A stretch of 8,263 nucleotides of DNA from Calditrichaceae bacterium (GCA_030622395.1 JAUXGF010000101.1:1-8263); one strand, 5' to 3'. Positions 1-6,803 are shown, numbered from the stretch's first letter. Numbers and translations: made by a program. Notes: a model not told the origin generated them from the sequence alone.

Positions 1-25
1 AGAGACGAGGCATTGCCTCGTCTCT
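1..25. repeat. Perfect 11-bp palindromic hairpin at the left edge
   Basis: Bases 1-11 (AGAGACGAGGC) are the exact reverse complement of bases 15-25 (GCCTCGTCTCT), leaving a 3-nt ATT loop. The stem may continue left of the window. No run of T follows on the + strand, so it is not a textbook intrinsic terminator, although it could still end a transcript entering from the left. The AGAGACG...CGTCTCT ends resemble small dispersed palindromic repeats I know from Bacteroidetes-like and cyanobacterial genomes; that family link is from memory. The hairpin itself is directly visible. Confidence 0.75.
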
Positions 26-69
26 ATATACAAAGCCCCAAACAAATTTCACACGGCGATGATTGACAA

Positions 70-97
70 TTGTTTATTGAAAATTGGATATTATAAT
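70..97 (+). promoter_or_regulatory. Candidate sigma70-like promoter for the metallopeptidase gene
   Basis: A perfect TATAAT lies at 92-97, with TTGTTT at 70-75 giving a 16-nt spacer. A perfect TTGACA is also present at 63-68, but its 23-nt spacing to TATAAT is too long for ordinary use. Transcription would begin near 104, upstream of every possible start codon of the next gene. The whole stretch is very AT-rich, so chance matches are likely, and FCB bacteria often use a different promoter consensus. Confidence 0.35.
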
Positions 98-144
98 TTG
101 TTTGTAATTTATATTTTGTTTTTTGTTATTTTTTTTCCACCCGC

Positions 145-148
145 GAGG
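145..148 (+). promoter_or_regulatory. Ribosome binding site GAGG that selects the TTG start at 156
   Basis: GAGG at 145-148 sits 7 nt before TTG at 156-158. The other in-frame starts, TTG at 123 and GTG at 186, have no comparable motif in front of them. This site is why the coding region is given from 156. Confidence 0.5.
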
Positions 149-155
149 TTTTAAA

Positions 156-1082
156 TTGTTAATAAATTTAATCTTGTTAAAACAGGTGAGAATAATTAAA
201 TTAATCTTTTTTATATTTATTATATTAGGGTCTTTGCATTATCAGGCTTATGGGAAAAAGAAAATCAGCTATGATTATTGTGAAATTATATGTAATGAAG
301 AAGACAGCGTTTTAGCGCAAAAGTTATTAAAGCAAATTCAGCGTCCCTTAGAGCGAATTGAGGATTTTTTTAATCATAAACCCGGCAGTATGATTACAAT
401 ATACCTTACAACTTCAGAAAGGGAATATAAAAAATATTCATTGGGGGAAACTCCGGATTGGAGCCAGGCAGTCGCATATATCCAAAAACGGCTGATAGTT
501 CTTAAACTGTCCAGCGCTGAAGAGATAAAAAAGTCGCCGCAAATCTTATTGCATGAATTAACGCATATATTCGTTTCCGACCGCCTCCCCCCGGAACGGA
601 TTCCAGTATGGTTAAATGAAGGGCTTGCCGATTATCTTAGCGGAGACGAATTATCTTTAGATGATAAAGTGGTAATAGCCAACGCTCTGGCGGCAAAAAA
701 AATTATTTCATTAGTGGATTTTGATTCGCTGGTTTATTTTGAGCAGCCTCAGGCAAAATTGGCTTACGCTCAGGCTCTGTCCGCTGTACAATATTTTGTT
801 AGAATGCACGGGATTGCCAAACTGCAAAAATTAATTCAAAATTTGGGGAATTATCGTTCGATTAATGACGCTTTTGAGGCAACGGTTGGATACGATTTTA
901 TAGATTTTGAAATTAATTGGTATCAGGATTTATACAAACGCTACCGCTGGCTGGCAATACTGAATTTAGATAATATAATTTGGATTATAATTTGTATGTT
1001 AGCAATTTCAGCTATAATTGCGGTAAGATTTAGAAATAGAAAAAGACTTAAGGATTGGGAAGATAACGAGCCGGATATATGA
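156..1082 (+). CDS. Membrane-anchored gluzincin-type metallopeptidase-like protein (peptidase MA-like)
   Basis: This is a predicted exported zinc metallopeptidase of about 308 residues; the substrate is unknown. From the chosen start, a hydrophobic stretch at about residues 13-26 followed by AYG and lysines (31-36) looks like a signal peptide. The zinc site HELTH is at 133-137, and NEGLADY supplies the third ligand Glu155, 18 residues on. This HExxH...E arrangement with PVWLNEGLADY is typical of peptidase MA/gluzincin domains. A second hydrophobic helix at about 274-290 is followed by a basic stretch (RFRNRKRLK) and an acidic tail, so the catalytic part should face outward with a short cytoplasmic tail. 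The start is uncertain: TTG 156 has a GAGG site, TTG 123 would add 11 residues, and GTG 186 would give a compact signal peptide but has no ribosome site. The gene stands alone between repeats. The fold is fairly sure, the activity inferred. Confidence 0.8.
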   Translation: MLINLILLKQVRIIKLIFFIFIILGSLHYQAYGKKKISYDYCEIICNEEDSVLAQKLLKQIQRPLERIEDFFNHKPGSMITIYLTTSEREYKKYSLGETPDWSQAVAYIQKRLIVLKLSSAEEIKKSPQILLHELTHIFVSDRLPPERIPVWLNEGLADYLSGDELSLDDKVVIANALAAKKIISLVDFDSLVYFEQPQAKLAYAQALSAVQYFVRMHGIAKLQKLIQNLGNYRSINDAFEATVGYDFIDFEINWYQDLYKRYRWLAILNLDNIIWIIICMLAISAIIAVRFRNRKRLKDWEDNEPDI

Positions 1083-1083
1083 A

Positions 1084-1218
1084 GAATTGGAGTATTGGAG
1101 TAATGGAGTGGTGGAGTAATGGAAGAAAAGAATTGGGAAGAATTGTATTGATGAATTGTCTGTTTAACCATTCAACGTTTCAACAATCCAATATTCCATT
1201 ATTCCAGCAATCCATTCT
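1084..1218. repeat. Octamer-periodic imperfect inverted repeat (GTAATGGA type)
   Basis: The left arm at 1084-1123 reads as five consecutive 8-nt units: GAATTGGA, GTATTGGA, GTAATGGA, GTGGTGGA, GTAATGGA. TGGAGTAATGGA occurs exactly at 1096-1107 and 1112-1123. The right arm at 1171-1218 reads as six 8-nt units: TTCAACGT, TTCAACAA, TCCAATAT, TCCATTAT, TCCAGCAA, TCCATTCT, which are close to the reverse complement of the left units (TCCATTATTCCA at 1195-1206 pairs 11 of 12 with TGGAGTAATGGA). The arms can fold into a long imperfect hairpin with several possible registers. It fills most of the 199-nt gap, and no convincing gene lies in it. Confidence 0.75.
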
Positions 1219-1269
1219 TTTCAATAGGGTCTGAACGGTTACTGTTTGTTTTTAATTTTAATATAACAT

Positions 1270-1273
1270 GGAG
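1270..1273 (+). promoter_or_regulatory. Ribosome binding site for the TTG start of pdaD
   Basis: GGAG at 1270-1273 precedes TTG 1282 by 8 nt. An ATG at 1268-1270 is out of frame with the decarboxylase and overlaps this site, so TTG is the supported start. Confidence 0.6.
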
Positions 1274-1281
1274 AGTGTTTC

Positions 1282-1827
1282 TTGTACGTACCTAAAAAAA
1301 TATTTTTAACCAAAGGATCAGGCATTCACCGTGAGAAATTAGCCAGTTTCGAAATGGCGCTGCGTAATGCAGGGATTGCCTCATTCAATTTAGTTCAAGT
1401 ATCAAGTATTTATCCGGCGGGTTGTGAGCTTGTAAGTAGGGATGATGGATTGAAAGAACTAACGGCAGGGCAGATTGTTCACGCGGTTTTCATTCGTAAT
1501 TCTACTAATGAGCCTAACCGGTTGATTTCAGCTTCCATTGGCGTAGCCATACCCAAAGATGAAAAAGCCTATGGCTATTTAAGCGAGCATCATGGTTTCG
1601 GAGAGAATGAACAAAAGTCGGGTGATTATGCAGAGGACTTAGCGGCTGAAATGTTAGCTACTATTTTAGGAGTGGAATTTGATCCTGATCTGAGTTGGGA
1701 TGAAAAACGCAATATTTGGAAAATTTCAAATAAAATTGTCCATACAAGGAATGTTACCCAGGCGGTAACAGGCAATAAAGATGGATTATGGGCAACAGTG
1801 ATTGCCGCCGCTGTTTTGCTCCCCTGA
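1282..1827 (+). CDS. pdaD: Pyruvoyl-dependent arginine decarboxylase
   Basis: It converts L-arginine to agmatine and CO2 in the cytoplasm, the first step of the agmatine route to putrescine. The 181-residue product has the family's size. The proenzyme cleavage motif VSSIYPAG is at residues 40-47; self-cleavage between Ser41 and Ser42 would give a beta chain of 41 residues and an alpha chain of 140 residues whose Ser42 becomes the pyruvoyl group. Other family signatures are the early KGSGIHREKLASFEMALRNA region (11-30), the FIRNSTNEPNRLISASIG stretch (70-87) and YLSEHHGFGE (99-108). No PLP enzyme features are visible. The start is TTG, supported by GGAG 8 nt upstream. The agmatinase gene follows 192 nt downstream, beyond a repeat, which completes the pathway and argues for arginine rather than another substrate. 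Family assignment is strong; specificity is inferred from family and neighbour. Confidence 0.94.
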   Translation: MYVPKKIFLTKGSGIHREKLASFEMALRNAGIASFNLVQVSSIYPAGCELVSRDDGLKELTAGQIVHAVFIRNSTNEPNRLISASIGVAIPKDEKAYGYLSEHHGFGENEQKSGDYAEDLAAEMLATILGVEFDPDLSWDEKRNIWKISNKIVHTRNVTQAVTGNKDGLWATVIAAAVLLP

Positions 1828-1840
1828 TTTTTATATTGAA

Positions 1841-1920
1841 GTAGAATGCCACGAAGACACCAAGATACGAAGAAACAATTAATTTTTAAATACTTAGAGC
1901 CTTAGTGCCTTAGTGGCTAC
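1841..1920. repeat. Octamer-periodic imperfect inverted repeat (CCACGAAG type)
   Basis: Left arm 1848-1872 (GCCACGAA, GACACCAA, GATACGAA, G) and right arm 1893-1917 (CTTAGAGC, CTTAGTGC, CTTAGTGG, C) each have an 8-nt period. The left arm matches the reverse complement of the right arm at 18 of 25 positions, in a pattern of conserved AAG/CAC blocks. GTAG at 1841-1844 and CTAC at 1917-1920 bound the element. The AT-rich loop is 1873-1892. I recognise ccacgaag...cttagtggc motifs as a common intergenic repeat type in environmental bacterial genomes, but cannot name a family. No T-run follows, so terminator function is not shown. No gene is seen in the rest of the 192-nt gap. Confidence 0.75.
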
Positions 1921-1932
1921 TTTCATTATTCG

Positions 1933-1963
1933 TTGAGCGCGATAGTGTGTGTGAGTTTATACT
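1933..1963 (+). promoter_or_regulatory. Weak candidate promoter for the agmatinase cluster
   Basis: TATACT at 1958-1963 is a good -10 match. TTGAGC at 1933-1938 could be its -35, but the 19-nt spacer is long. Transcription from near 1970 would leave a leader of about 50 nt before the TTG start at 2020. Its position just after the hairpin repeat would allow speB to be transcribed apart from pdaD. Confidence 0.3.
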
Positions 1964-2010
1964 TAAGCCGTGTAAAAAGTCCTTTTTGAGATTGATGTAC
2001 TAATAATTTT

Positions 2011-2014
2011 GAGG
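2011..2014 (+). promoter_or_regulatory. Ribosome binding site for the TTG start of speB
   Basis: GAGG at 2011-2014 lies 5 nt before TTG 2020. No ATG near this position is in frame, and the family's N-terminal region begins right after this codon, so TTG is accepted. Confidence 0.55.
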
Positions 2015-2019
2015 CTGTA

Positions 2020-2871
2020 TTGAATAATTTTTTGGGTATTGATAAAGAGTATAGCCGGTATGATCCGTCCAAAATCGTAATTATTCCCATCCCTTATGAG
2101 AATACAACGAGTTATATGCCCGGGGCTAAATTCGGCGCAGGGGCGATTATTGAGGCTTCGGCTTATGTTGAGTTGTACGATGAAGAGCTTGAGGTTGAGG
2201 TTTATCGTCAAGGGATCCATACAATGCCGCCCATAAAAATATTAAATCGGGCAGAGGATGATTTCGATACTATATCAGAATGTTTTACGCATGTTCTGCT
2301 TGACGGTAAATTCCCTGTCGGATTAGGCGGCGAGCACTCTATCAGTTTTCCGGTTTACCGCGCTTTCCACAAACAATATAACAATATTTCCGTCCTTCAA
2401 TTAGACGCCCATTCGGATTTGCGCGAGTCTTACGAAGGTTCGGTTTATTCACATGCCGCAGTGATGCGCCGTATCTATGAGCTAAATAAAAGTATCGTGC
2501 CGGTTGGCGTCCGCTCTCAATGTGTTGAAGAAGCGCAGTTTGTTAAAAAGGAAAAGATAAACACTTTTTATGCTCATGTTTTACATAAAAACGGTTTTAC
2601 GGATTCAATTATCGACAAGCTAAGTGATAATGTTTATATTACTATAGATGTTGATTTTTTTGATCCTGCGCTTATGCCTTCGACGGGAACGCCGGAGCCG
2701 GGCGGCTTTTTATGGTATGAAACATTAGATTTTTTGAAACGTGTGTTTAAAAGGAAAAACGTGGTTGGCTTTGATGTGGTTGAGCTGTGCCCGCAAAAAG
2801 GACTTGTTCATCCGGATTTTATGACAGCTAAATTAATCTATAAATTATTGGGATTTAGGTTTTGTAATTAA
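2020..2871 (+). CDS. speB: Agmatinase (ureohydrolase family)
   Basis: It hydrolyses agmatine to putrescine and urea in the cytoplasm, using a binuclear manganese centre. The 283-residue protein carries all the expected ureohydrolase metal ligands: His106 in GGEHS, Asp129, His131 and Asp133 in DAHSD, and Asp210 and Asp212 in DVDFFDPA. SHAAVMRR at 144-151 and STGTPEPGG at 221-229 are further family signatures, and Glu255 in VVEL lies where the conserved active-site Glu is expected. The DAHSDLR form and length fit the SpeB branch better than arginase or formimidoylglutamase. The upstream arginine decarboxylase supports agmatine as substrate. It starts with TTG and ends 21 nt before the GH57 gene, so it probably heads a three-gene transcript. 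The ureohydrolase family is near certain; the exact substrate is inferred from context. Confidence 0.93.
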   Translation: MNNFLGIDKEYSRYDPSKIVIIPIPYENTTSYMPGAKFGAGAIIEASAYVELYDEELEVEVYRQGIHTMPPIKILNRAEDDFDTISECFTHVLLDGKFPVGLGGEHSISFPVYRAFHKQYNNISVLQLDAHSDLRESYEGSVYSHAAVMRRIYELNKSIVPVGVRSQCVEEAQFVKKEKINTFYAHVLHKNGFTDSIIDKLSDNVYITIDVDFFDPALMPSTGTPEPGGFLWYETLDFLKRVFKRKNVVGFDVVELCPQKGLVHPDFMTAKLIYKLLGFRFCN

Positions 2872-2892
2872 TTTTTAATTGAATAGGGAAAA

Positions 2893-5034
2893 ATGAAAAA
2901 AGTAAAATTTGTATTTGGAATTCATAATCATCAACCGATTGGAAATTTTGATTTTATTTTCGAAGAAGCATATCAAAAATCATATTTACCGTTTATTGAA
3001 ATTTTGAAGAAACATCCTGGGATACGTATATCGATCCATTATACAGGAATTTTGTTAGACTGGCTGGAAGCAAACCATCCTGAACTGTTATCCATGATTC
3101 GGGAAATGACCAAAAACGGGCAGTTAGAAGTGATGAGCGGAGCCTATTATGAACCGATCATTTCGGTCATTCCGCAAAAAGACCGTATCGGGCAGATTAG
3201 GAAATTAACAAGCCGTGTAAAGAGTCTGTTCGATTACGATGCGGTAGGAATGTGGCTGGCGGAGCGTATCTGGGAGCCCGCTCTGCCATCGACTCTTTAC
3301 GACACCGGAATTAAATATTCTGTTGTTGACGACACGCATTTTAAATCTGCCGGACTTACTGATAAAGATTTAACAGGTTATTTTATTAGTGAAGATTTGG
3401 GGAAAAAGGTTTCCTTATTCCCGATCAGTAAGCGGCTGCGTTATACAATCCCCTTTCAACCTCCTGAAGAGACAATCAATTATTTAAAAAATATGGCGAC
3501 TGAGGACGGACAAAACGTTATTGTTTTTGCGGATGACGGAGAAAAGTTCGGCGTATGGCCGGGAACTTACAATCATGTTTTCGAGAATGAATGGCTGGAT
3601 CACTTTTTTACTGTATTAGAAGAAAATATGGATTGGATCGAAATGCTCCATTTTGACGAGGCCCTTGAAAAAACATTGCCGAAAAATAAAATTTACCTGC
3701 CGACAGCCTCTTATGCTGAAATGATGCACTGGTCGTTGTTTCCGGAAGCTTTTCGTAAATATGAACATTTTGAGCAATATCTTAAAGATAAAAATATGTA
3801 TGATGACGTCGGCGTTTTTGTACGCGGCGGTTTCTGGCGTAATTTTATGACTAAATATCCCGAAGTTAACAACATGCATAAAAAGATGCTTAGAGTTAGC
3901 AATAAGCTTTGGGATGCGCCTGAAAAGTTTAAAAAGAAATTAGCCCCCGCTTTTGATCAACTATGGGCCGGGCAGTGCAATTGTCCTTATTGGCATGGGG
4001 TTTTTGGCGGACTGTATTTAAGCCATTTAAGGCAGGCAATCTATTATAGTCTGCTTTCCGCTGAAAAAATATATGACCGGGTATGTTGTCCTGATTATCC
4101 GATTGTTGAAATAACCGATTTTGACGTTGATGGATATAACGAAGTATTAGTGGAAACAGCGGCGCATAACGCTTATTTTAAACCCGGCTGCGGCGCAGTA
4201 ATGTTTGAATATGATTTTAAAGCCGTCGGGAAAAATATCCTTGATACAATCACCCGCCGTGAAGAGGGATATCATTATAAATTAAAAGACGCTAAAATTG
4301 TTGGCGAGCAAAGCGCTTCCGGCGGGGATGGAACGGCAAGCATCCATGACCTGGTGATGGCAAAGGAACCCGGCTTGTTAAATCATTTAAATTACGACTG
4401 GTATGAACGGAAATCATTTATAGACCATTTTATCGATCACTCTGCCGATATTGAAAATTTTGCCAAAGCGCAGTATAAAGAGGATGGGAATTTTGTAAAC
4501 CAAACATACAATCTTAAAAATAAAATAAAAGATAAGGACAAAGTTATATTATCCTTTGTCCGCGACGGCAACGTTTGGGTAGATGATCAGTGGAGGCCGG
4601 TTACAATTGAAAAAGTTATAACTATTTTAAATGACGCCGCCGATATTTACGCAGAGTACCGCCTGATAAATAAAAGCGGGGTTAAGTTGAATTTAAACTT
4701 CGCCGTTGAATTTAATTTCGGTATGCAGGCGGGACATACAGACGACCGCTATTATTATAATCACGACGGCATATTGGATGATTCCTATCTTGATTCACAG
4801 GGAATATTAAATGAAACGAAGTTTATTGGTATCCGTGATGAATATTTGAAAATAGATATTAATTTGGAAACTGAAAATACGGCGTCTATTTGGCGTATGC
4901 CTGTAGAGACGATCTCGCTTTCCGAGTCAGGATTTGAAAAAGTATATCAAAATTCGGCCGTGCTTTTTCTATGGAAAATCGAATTGGATGATAAATGGGC
5001 GACTAAAATTTACCATCGTGTATCAACTTTTTAA
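2893..5034 (+). CDS. GH57 4-alpha-glucanotransferase / alpha-amylase
   Basis: This is a cytoplasmic glycoside hydrolase family 57 enzyme that cleaves and transfers alpha-1,4-glucans, so it would remodel maltodextrin or glycogen. The 713-residue chain has no signal peptide. The GH57 barrel (about 1-290) shows HNHQP at 11-15, YYEPI at 85-89, WLAERIWEP at 121-129 with the likely nucleophile Glu124, FADDGEKFG at 212-220 holding the acid/base Asp (214 or 215), and LPTASYAEMMHW at 269-280. A helical middle region (about 290-395, with CNCPYWHGVFGGLYLSHLR) corresponds to DUF1925, and the beta-rich remainder (about 400-710) to DUF1926. The order and motifs closely resemble the Thermococcus litoralis glucanotransferase, which I recall as about 659 residues, so this one is somewhat longer. 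AGGGA at 2885-2889 precedes the ATG closely. It sits between speB and the protease gene with very short gaps. Transferase versus hydrolase activity cannot be told from the sequence. Confidence 0.93.
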   Translation: MKKVKFVFGIHNHQPIGNFDFIFEEAYQKSYLPFIEILKKHPGIRISIHYTGILLDWLEANHPELLSMIREMTKNGQLEVMSGAYYEPIISVIPQKDRIGQIRKLTSRVKSLFDYDAVGMWLAERIWEPALPSTLYDTGIKYSVVDDTHFKSAGLTDKDLTGYFISEDLGKKVSLFPISKRLRYTIPFQPPEETINYLKNMATEDGQNVIVFADDGEKFGVWPGTYNHVFENEWLDHFFTVLEENMDWIEMLHFDEALEKTLPKNKIYLPTASYAEMMHWSLFPEAFRKYEHFEQYLKDKNMYDDVGVFVRGGFWRNFMTKYPEVNNMHKKMLRVSNKLWDAPEKFKKKLAPAFDQLWAGQCNCPYWHGVFGGLYLSHLRQAIYYSLLSAEKIYDRVCCPDYPIVEITDFDVDGYNEVLVETAAHNAYFKPGCGAVMFEYDFKAVGKNILDTITRREEGYHYKLKDAKIVGEQSASGGDGTASIHDLVMAKEPGLLNHLNYDWYERKSFIDHFIDHSADIENFAKAQYKEDGNFVNQTYNLKNKIKDKDKVILSFVRDGNVWVDDQWRPVTIEKVITILNDAADIYAEYRLINKSGVKLNLNFAVEFNFGMQAGHTDDRYYYNHDGILDDSYLDSQGILNETKFIGIRDEYLKIDINLETENTASIWRMPVETISLSESGFEKVYQNSAVLFLWKIELDDKWATKIYHRVSTF

Positions 5035-5051
5035 ACTATAGAAGGGAAATT

Positions 5052-6698
5052 ATGTCTTCGAAGAAATATCTTTTACCCTTACTTACCTTGATTGTAATTA
5101 TCCTTAGCCTGGCGGCTGAACATTTTGACGCCGGATTAATTACCGGCAAACAGCAGAAACCGGGTAAAAAACAGAGTATAGCCAAGCTAAACGAAGTTAT
5201 ACAATATATCGAGACTTTTTATGTAGATGAGGTCGATTGGGATGAAACAATTGCCGGCGCTATTGAAGGATCGTTAGAAAGCCTCGACCCGCATTCCGTA
5301 TATATCACGCCCGAAGACGCAATGAGAAATGAAGAGAATTTTCAAGGAAAATATCAGGGGATTGGCATTCATTTTGACGTTATTGACGGATATTTAACTG
5401 TTATAGCGGTTATACCGGGCTCGCCTTCTGAAAAGGCGGGTTTACAGCCTTCTGATAAGATTATCAAAATTAATAATAAGTCTGCGTATAATATAGGTAT
5501 GTTAGAAGTTCCTAAAAAATTGAAAGGACCTAAAGGAACTTCAGTAGACGTTACCATCGTTCGATCAGGATTCGACGAGCCTATTGAAATAACGATTATC
5601 CGCGACGAAATTCCTATTTATACAATCAATACCTTTTTTATGGCGGATGAGAAAATAGGATATATTTGGTTAAGCCGTTTTGCCAGCACTACAGCGGATG
5701 AATTAGAAAACGCTCTTATTGAACTAGAGAGGCGTGGGATGGAGCGGTTAATATTAGATTTGCGCGGGAACGGAGGAGGATATTTACGCCAGGCAGTGAA
5801 GGTTGTGGGAAAGTTTATATACGGACATAAAAAAGTCGTTTATACACAAGGACGGTTATCAAAATTTGACGACGATTTTTTTACCGATGATTTTGGACGT
5901 TCTATTAAACGAGATTACCCGATGATCGTTTTAATAGATCATGGTTCGGCGAGCGCTTCGGAAATTGTCGCCGGGGCAATTCAGGATTATGACCGCGGAC
6001 TTGTTGTCGGCACAAATAGTTTTGGGAAAGGATTGGTTCAAAATGAATTTGAATTGAATGATAATTCACGTTTAAGATTAACAGTTTCTAAATATTACAC
6101 TCCGAGCGGCAGATTGATCCAGAAAGCGTATAAAGGTAAAGACCGCCTGGATTATTACTATTCAAACGGAAACGAAGAAAACGCTCAGGATTCACTTGAA
6201 ACAGAGGCTGCTTATAAAGATAGTATTAATGAGCGCCCCGTTTTTTATACACAAAGCAACAGAAAGGTTTATGGCGGCGGCGGAATTACTCCGGATATCG
6301 AAGTAAAATATGAGAGTTTTTCTAAATCGCCAAAGTTAACTCAGCAGTTACTTCAGAAAAGAATATATTTTGAAACAGCTTCTAATTTTGTAGACCGGAC
6401 TTTTCTGGGGAAAGAAGATTTTCAAAAATTTCTTTTAGAGTTTAAAATAAATGATCGTTTGCTAAAAAAATTATATCGTACGGCGAAAAAGCGGGATATA
6501 AATTTTACCAAAGATGAATTTGAAAAAGATATACCATATCTCAAAAACCGTTTAAAAGCGGTAATTGCTCGCAATGTTTGGGATATGAGTAAATATTATC
6601 AAGTGTTATTGCAGCATGATAATCAATTTAAAAAAGCTCTTGAATTGTTTCCCGAAGCTGTTAGCATTAATAATAAGCAAACTGTAAAAATAAATTGA
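5052..6698 (+). CDS. ctpA: S41 family C-terminal processing peptidase (Ctp)
   Basis: This is a serine protease of the tail-specific/C-terminal processing type, acting in the periplasm on envelope proteins. Of 548 residues, about 6-22 form a single hydrophobic signal or anchor helix. An N-terminal helical segment (about 42-95, with ESLDPHSVYITPED) leads into a PDZ domain (about 98-175; YQGIGIHF, PGSPSEKAGLQPSDKI). The S41 core follows: LILDLRGNGGG at 233-243, the nucleophile Ser301 in GSASASEI (298-305), and the general base Lys326 in FGKGLVQ with Gln330 four residues on. The 25-residue Ser-Lys spacing matches the known Ser-Lys-Gln arrangement in Prc. The tail after GGGITPDIEV (408-417) is a lysine-rich, largely helical extension of about 125 residues, as seen in many FCB-type Ctp proteins. 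AGGG lies 5 nt before the ATG. It starts 17 nt after the GH57 stop, so it is likely co-transcribed. No missing catalytic residue is seen. Confidence 0.94.
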   Translation: MSSKKYLLPLLTLIVIILSLAAEHFDAGLITGKQQKPGKKQSIAKLNEVIQYIETFYVDEVDWDETIAGAIEGSLESLDPHSVYITPEDAMRNEENFQGKYQGIGIHFDVIDGYLTVIAVIPGSPSEKAGLQPSDKIIKINNKSAYNIGMLEVPKKLKGPKGTSVDVTIVRSGFDEPIEITIIRDEIPIYTINTFFMADEKIGYIWLSRFASTTADELENALIELERRGMERLILDLRGNGGGYLRQAVKVVGKFIYGHKKVVYTQGRLSKFDDDFFTDDFGRSIKRDYPMIVLIDHGSASASEIVAGAIQDYDRGLVVGTNSFGKGLVQNEFELNDNSRLRLTVSKYYTPSGRLIQKAYKGKDRLDYYYSNGNEENAQDSLETEAAYKDSINERPVFYTQSNRKVYGGGGITPDIEVKYESFSKSPKLTQQLLQKRIYFETASNFVDRTFLGKEDFQKFLLEFKINDRLLKKLYRTAKKRDINFTKDEFEKDIPYLKNRLKAVIARNVWDMSKYYQVLLQHDNQFKKALELFPEAVSINNKQTVKIN

Positions 6699-6803
6699 CT
6701 TTAATAAGTAAAAATATTAAACTTGTTTTTATAAATTTTTTTATTTTCCCTAAAATATTAATATAAAAAATATTGACTATTATTTAAAAGAAGGAGTTAA
6801 GTT
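6699..6803 (+). promoter_or_regulatory. AT-rich gap, probable promoter region of the exb operon
   Basis: This 105-nt gap is far longer than those inside the preceding cluster and is almost wholly A/T, so a new transcript probably begins here. Possible -10 sequences include TAAAAT (6751-6756) and TATAAA (6762-6767), but none has a well-placed -35 partner. No clear terminator hairpin for the protease gene was found. GAAGGAG at 6790-6796 is a strong ribosome binding site for exbB, 7 nt before its ATG. Confidence 0.35.

Noticed and set aside
63..68. TTGACA as the -35 partner of TATAAT at 92-97
   Set aside because: The 23-nt spacer is too long for a sigma70 promoter; TTGTTT at 70-75 fits better, though still weakly.
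941..1171. Minus-strand open frame of 76 codons over the end of the peptidase gene
   Set aside because: It overlaps the real gene and the octamer repeat; its serine- and isoleucine-rich translation has no recognisable motif.
1084..1218. CRISPR array
   Set aside because: The units are only 8 nt with no spacers, the orientation inverts halfway, and there are no cas genes.
1841..1920. Intrinsic terminator for pdaD
   Set aside because: The stem is imperfect and no T-run follows the right arm, so termination cannot be claimed from sequence alone.
6773..6778. TTGACT as a -35 box for exbB
   Set aside because: A -10 box at normal spacing would fall on or after the ribosome binding site, and no such hexamer is present there.
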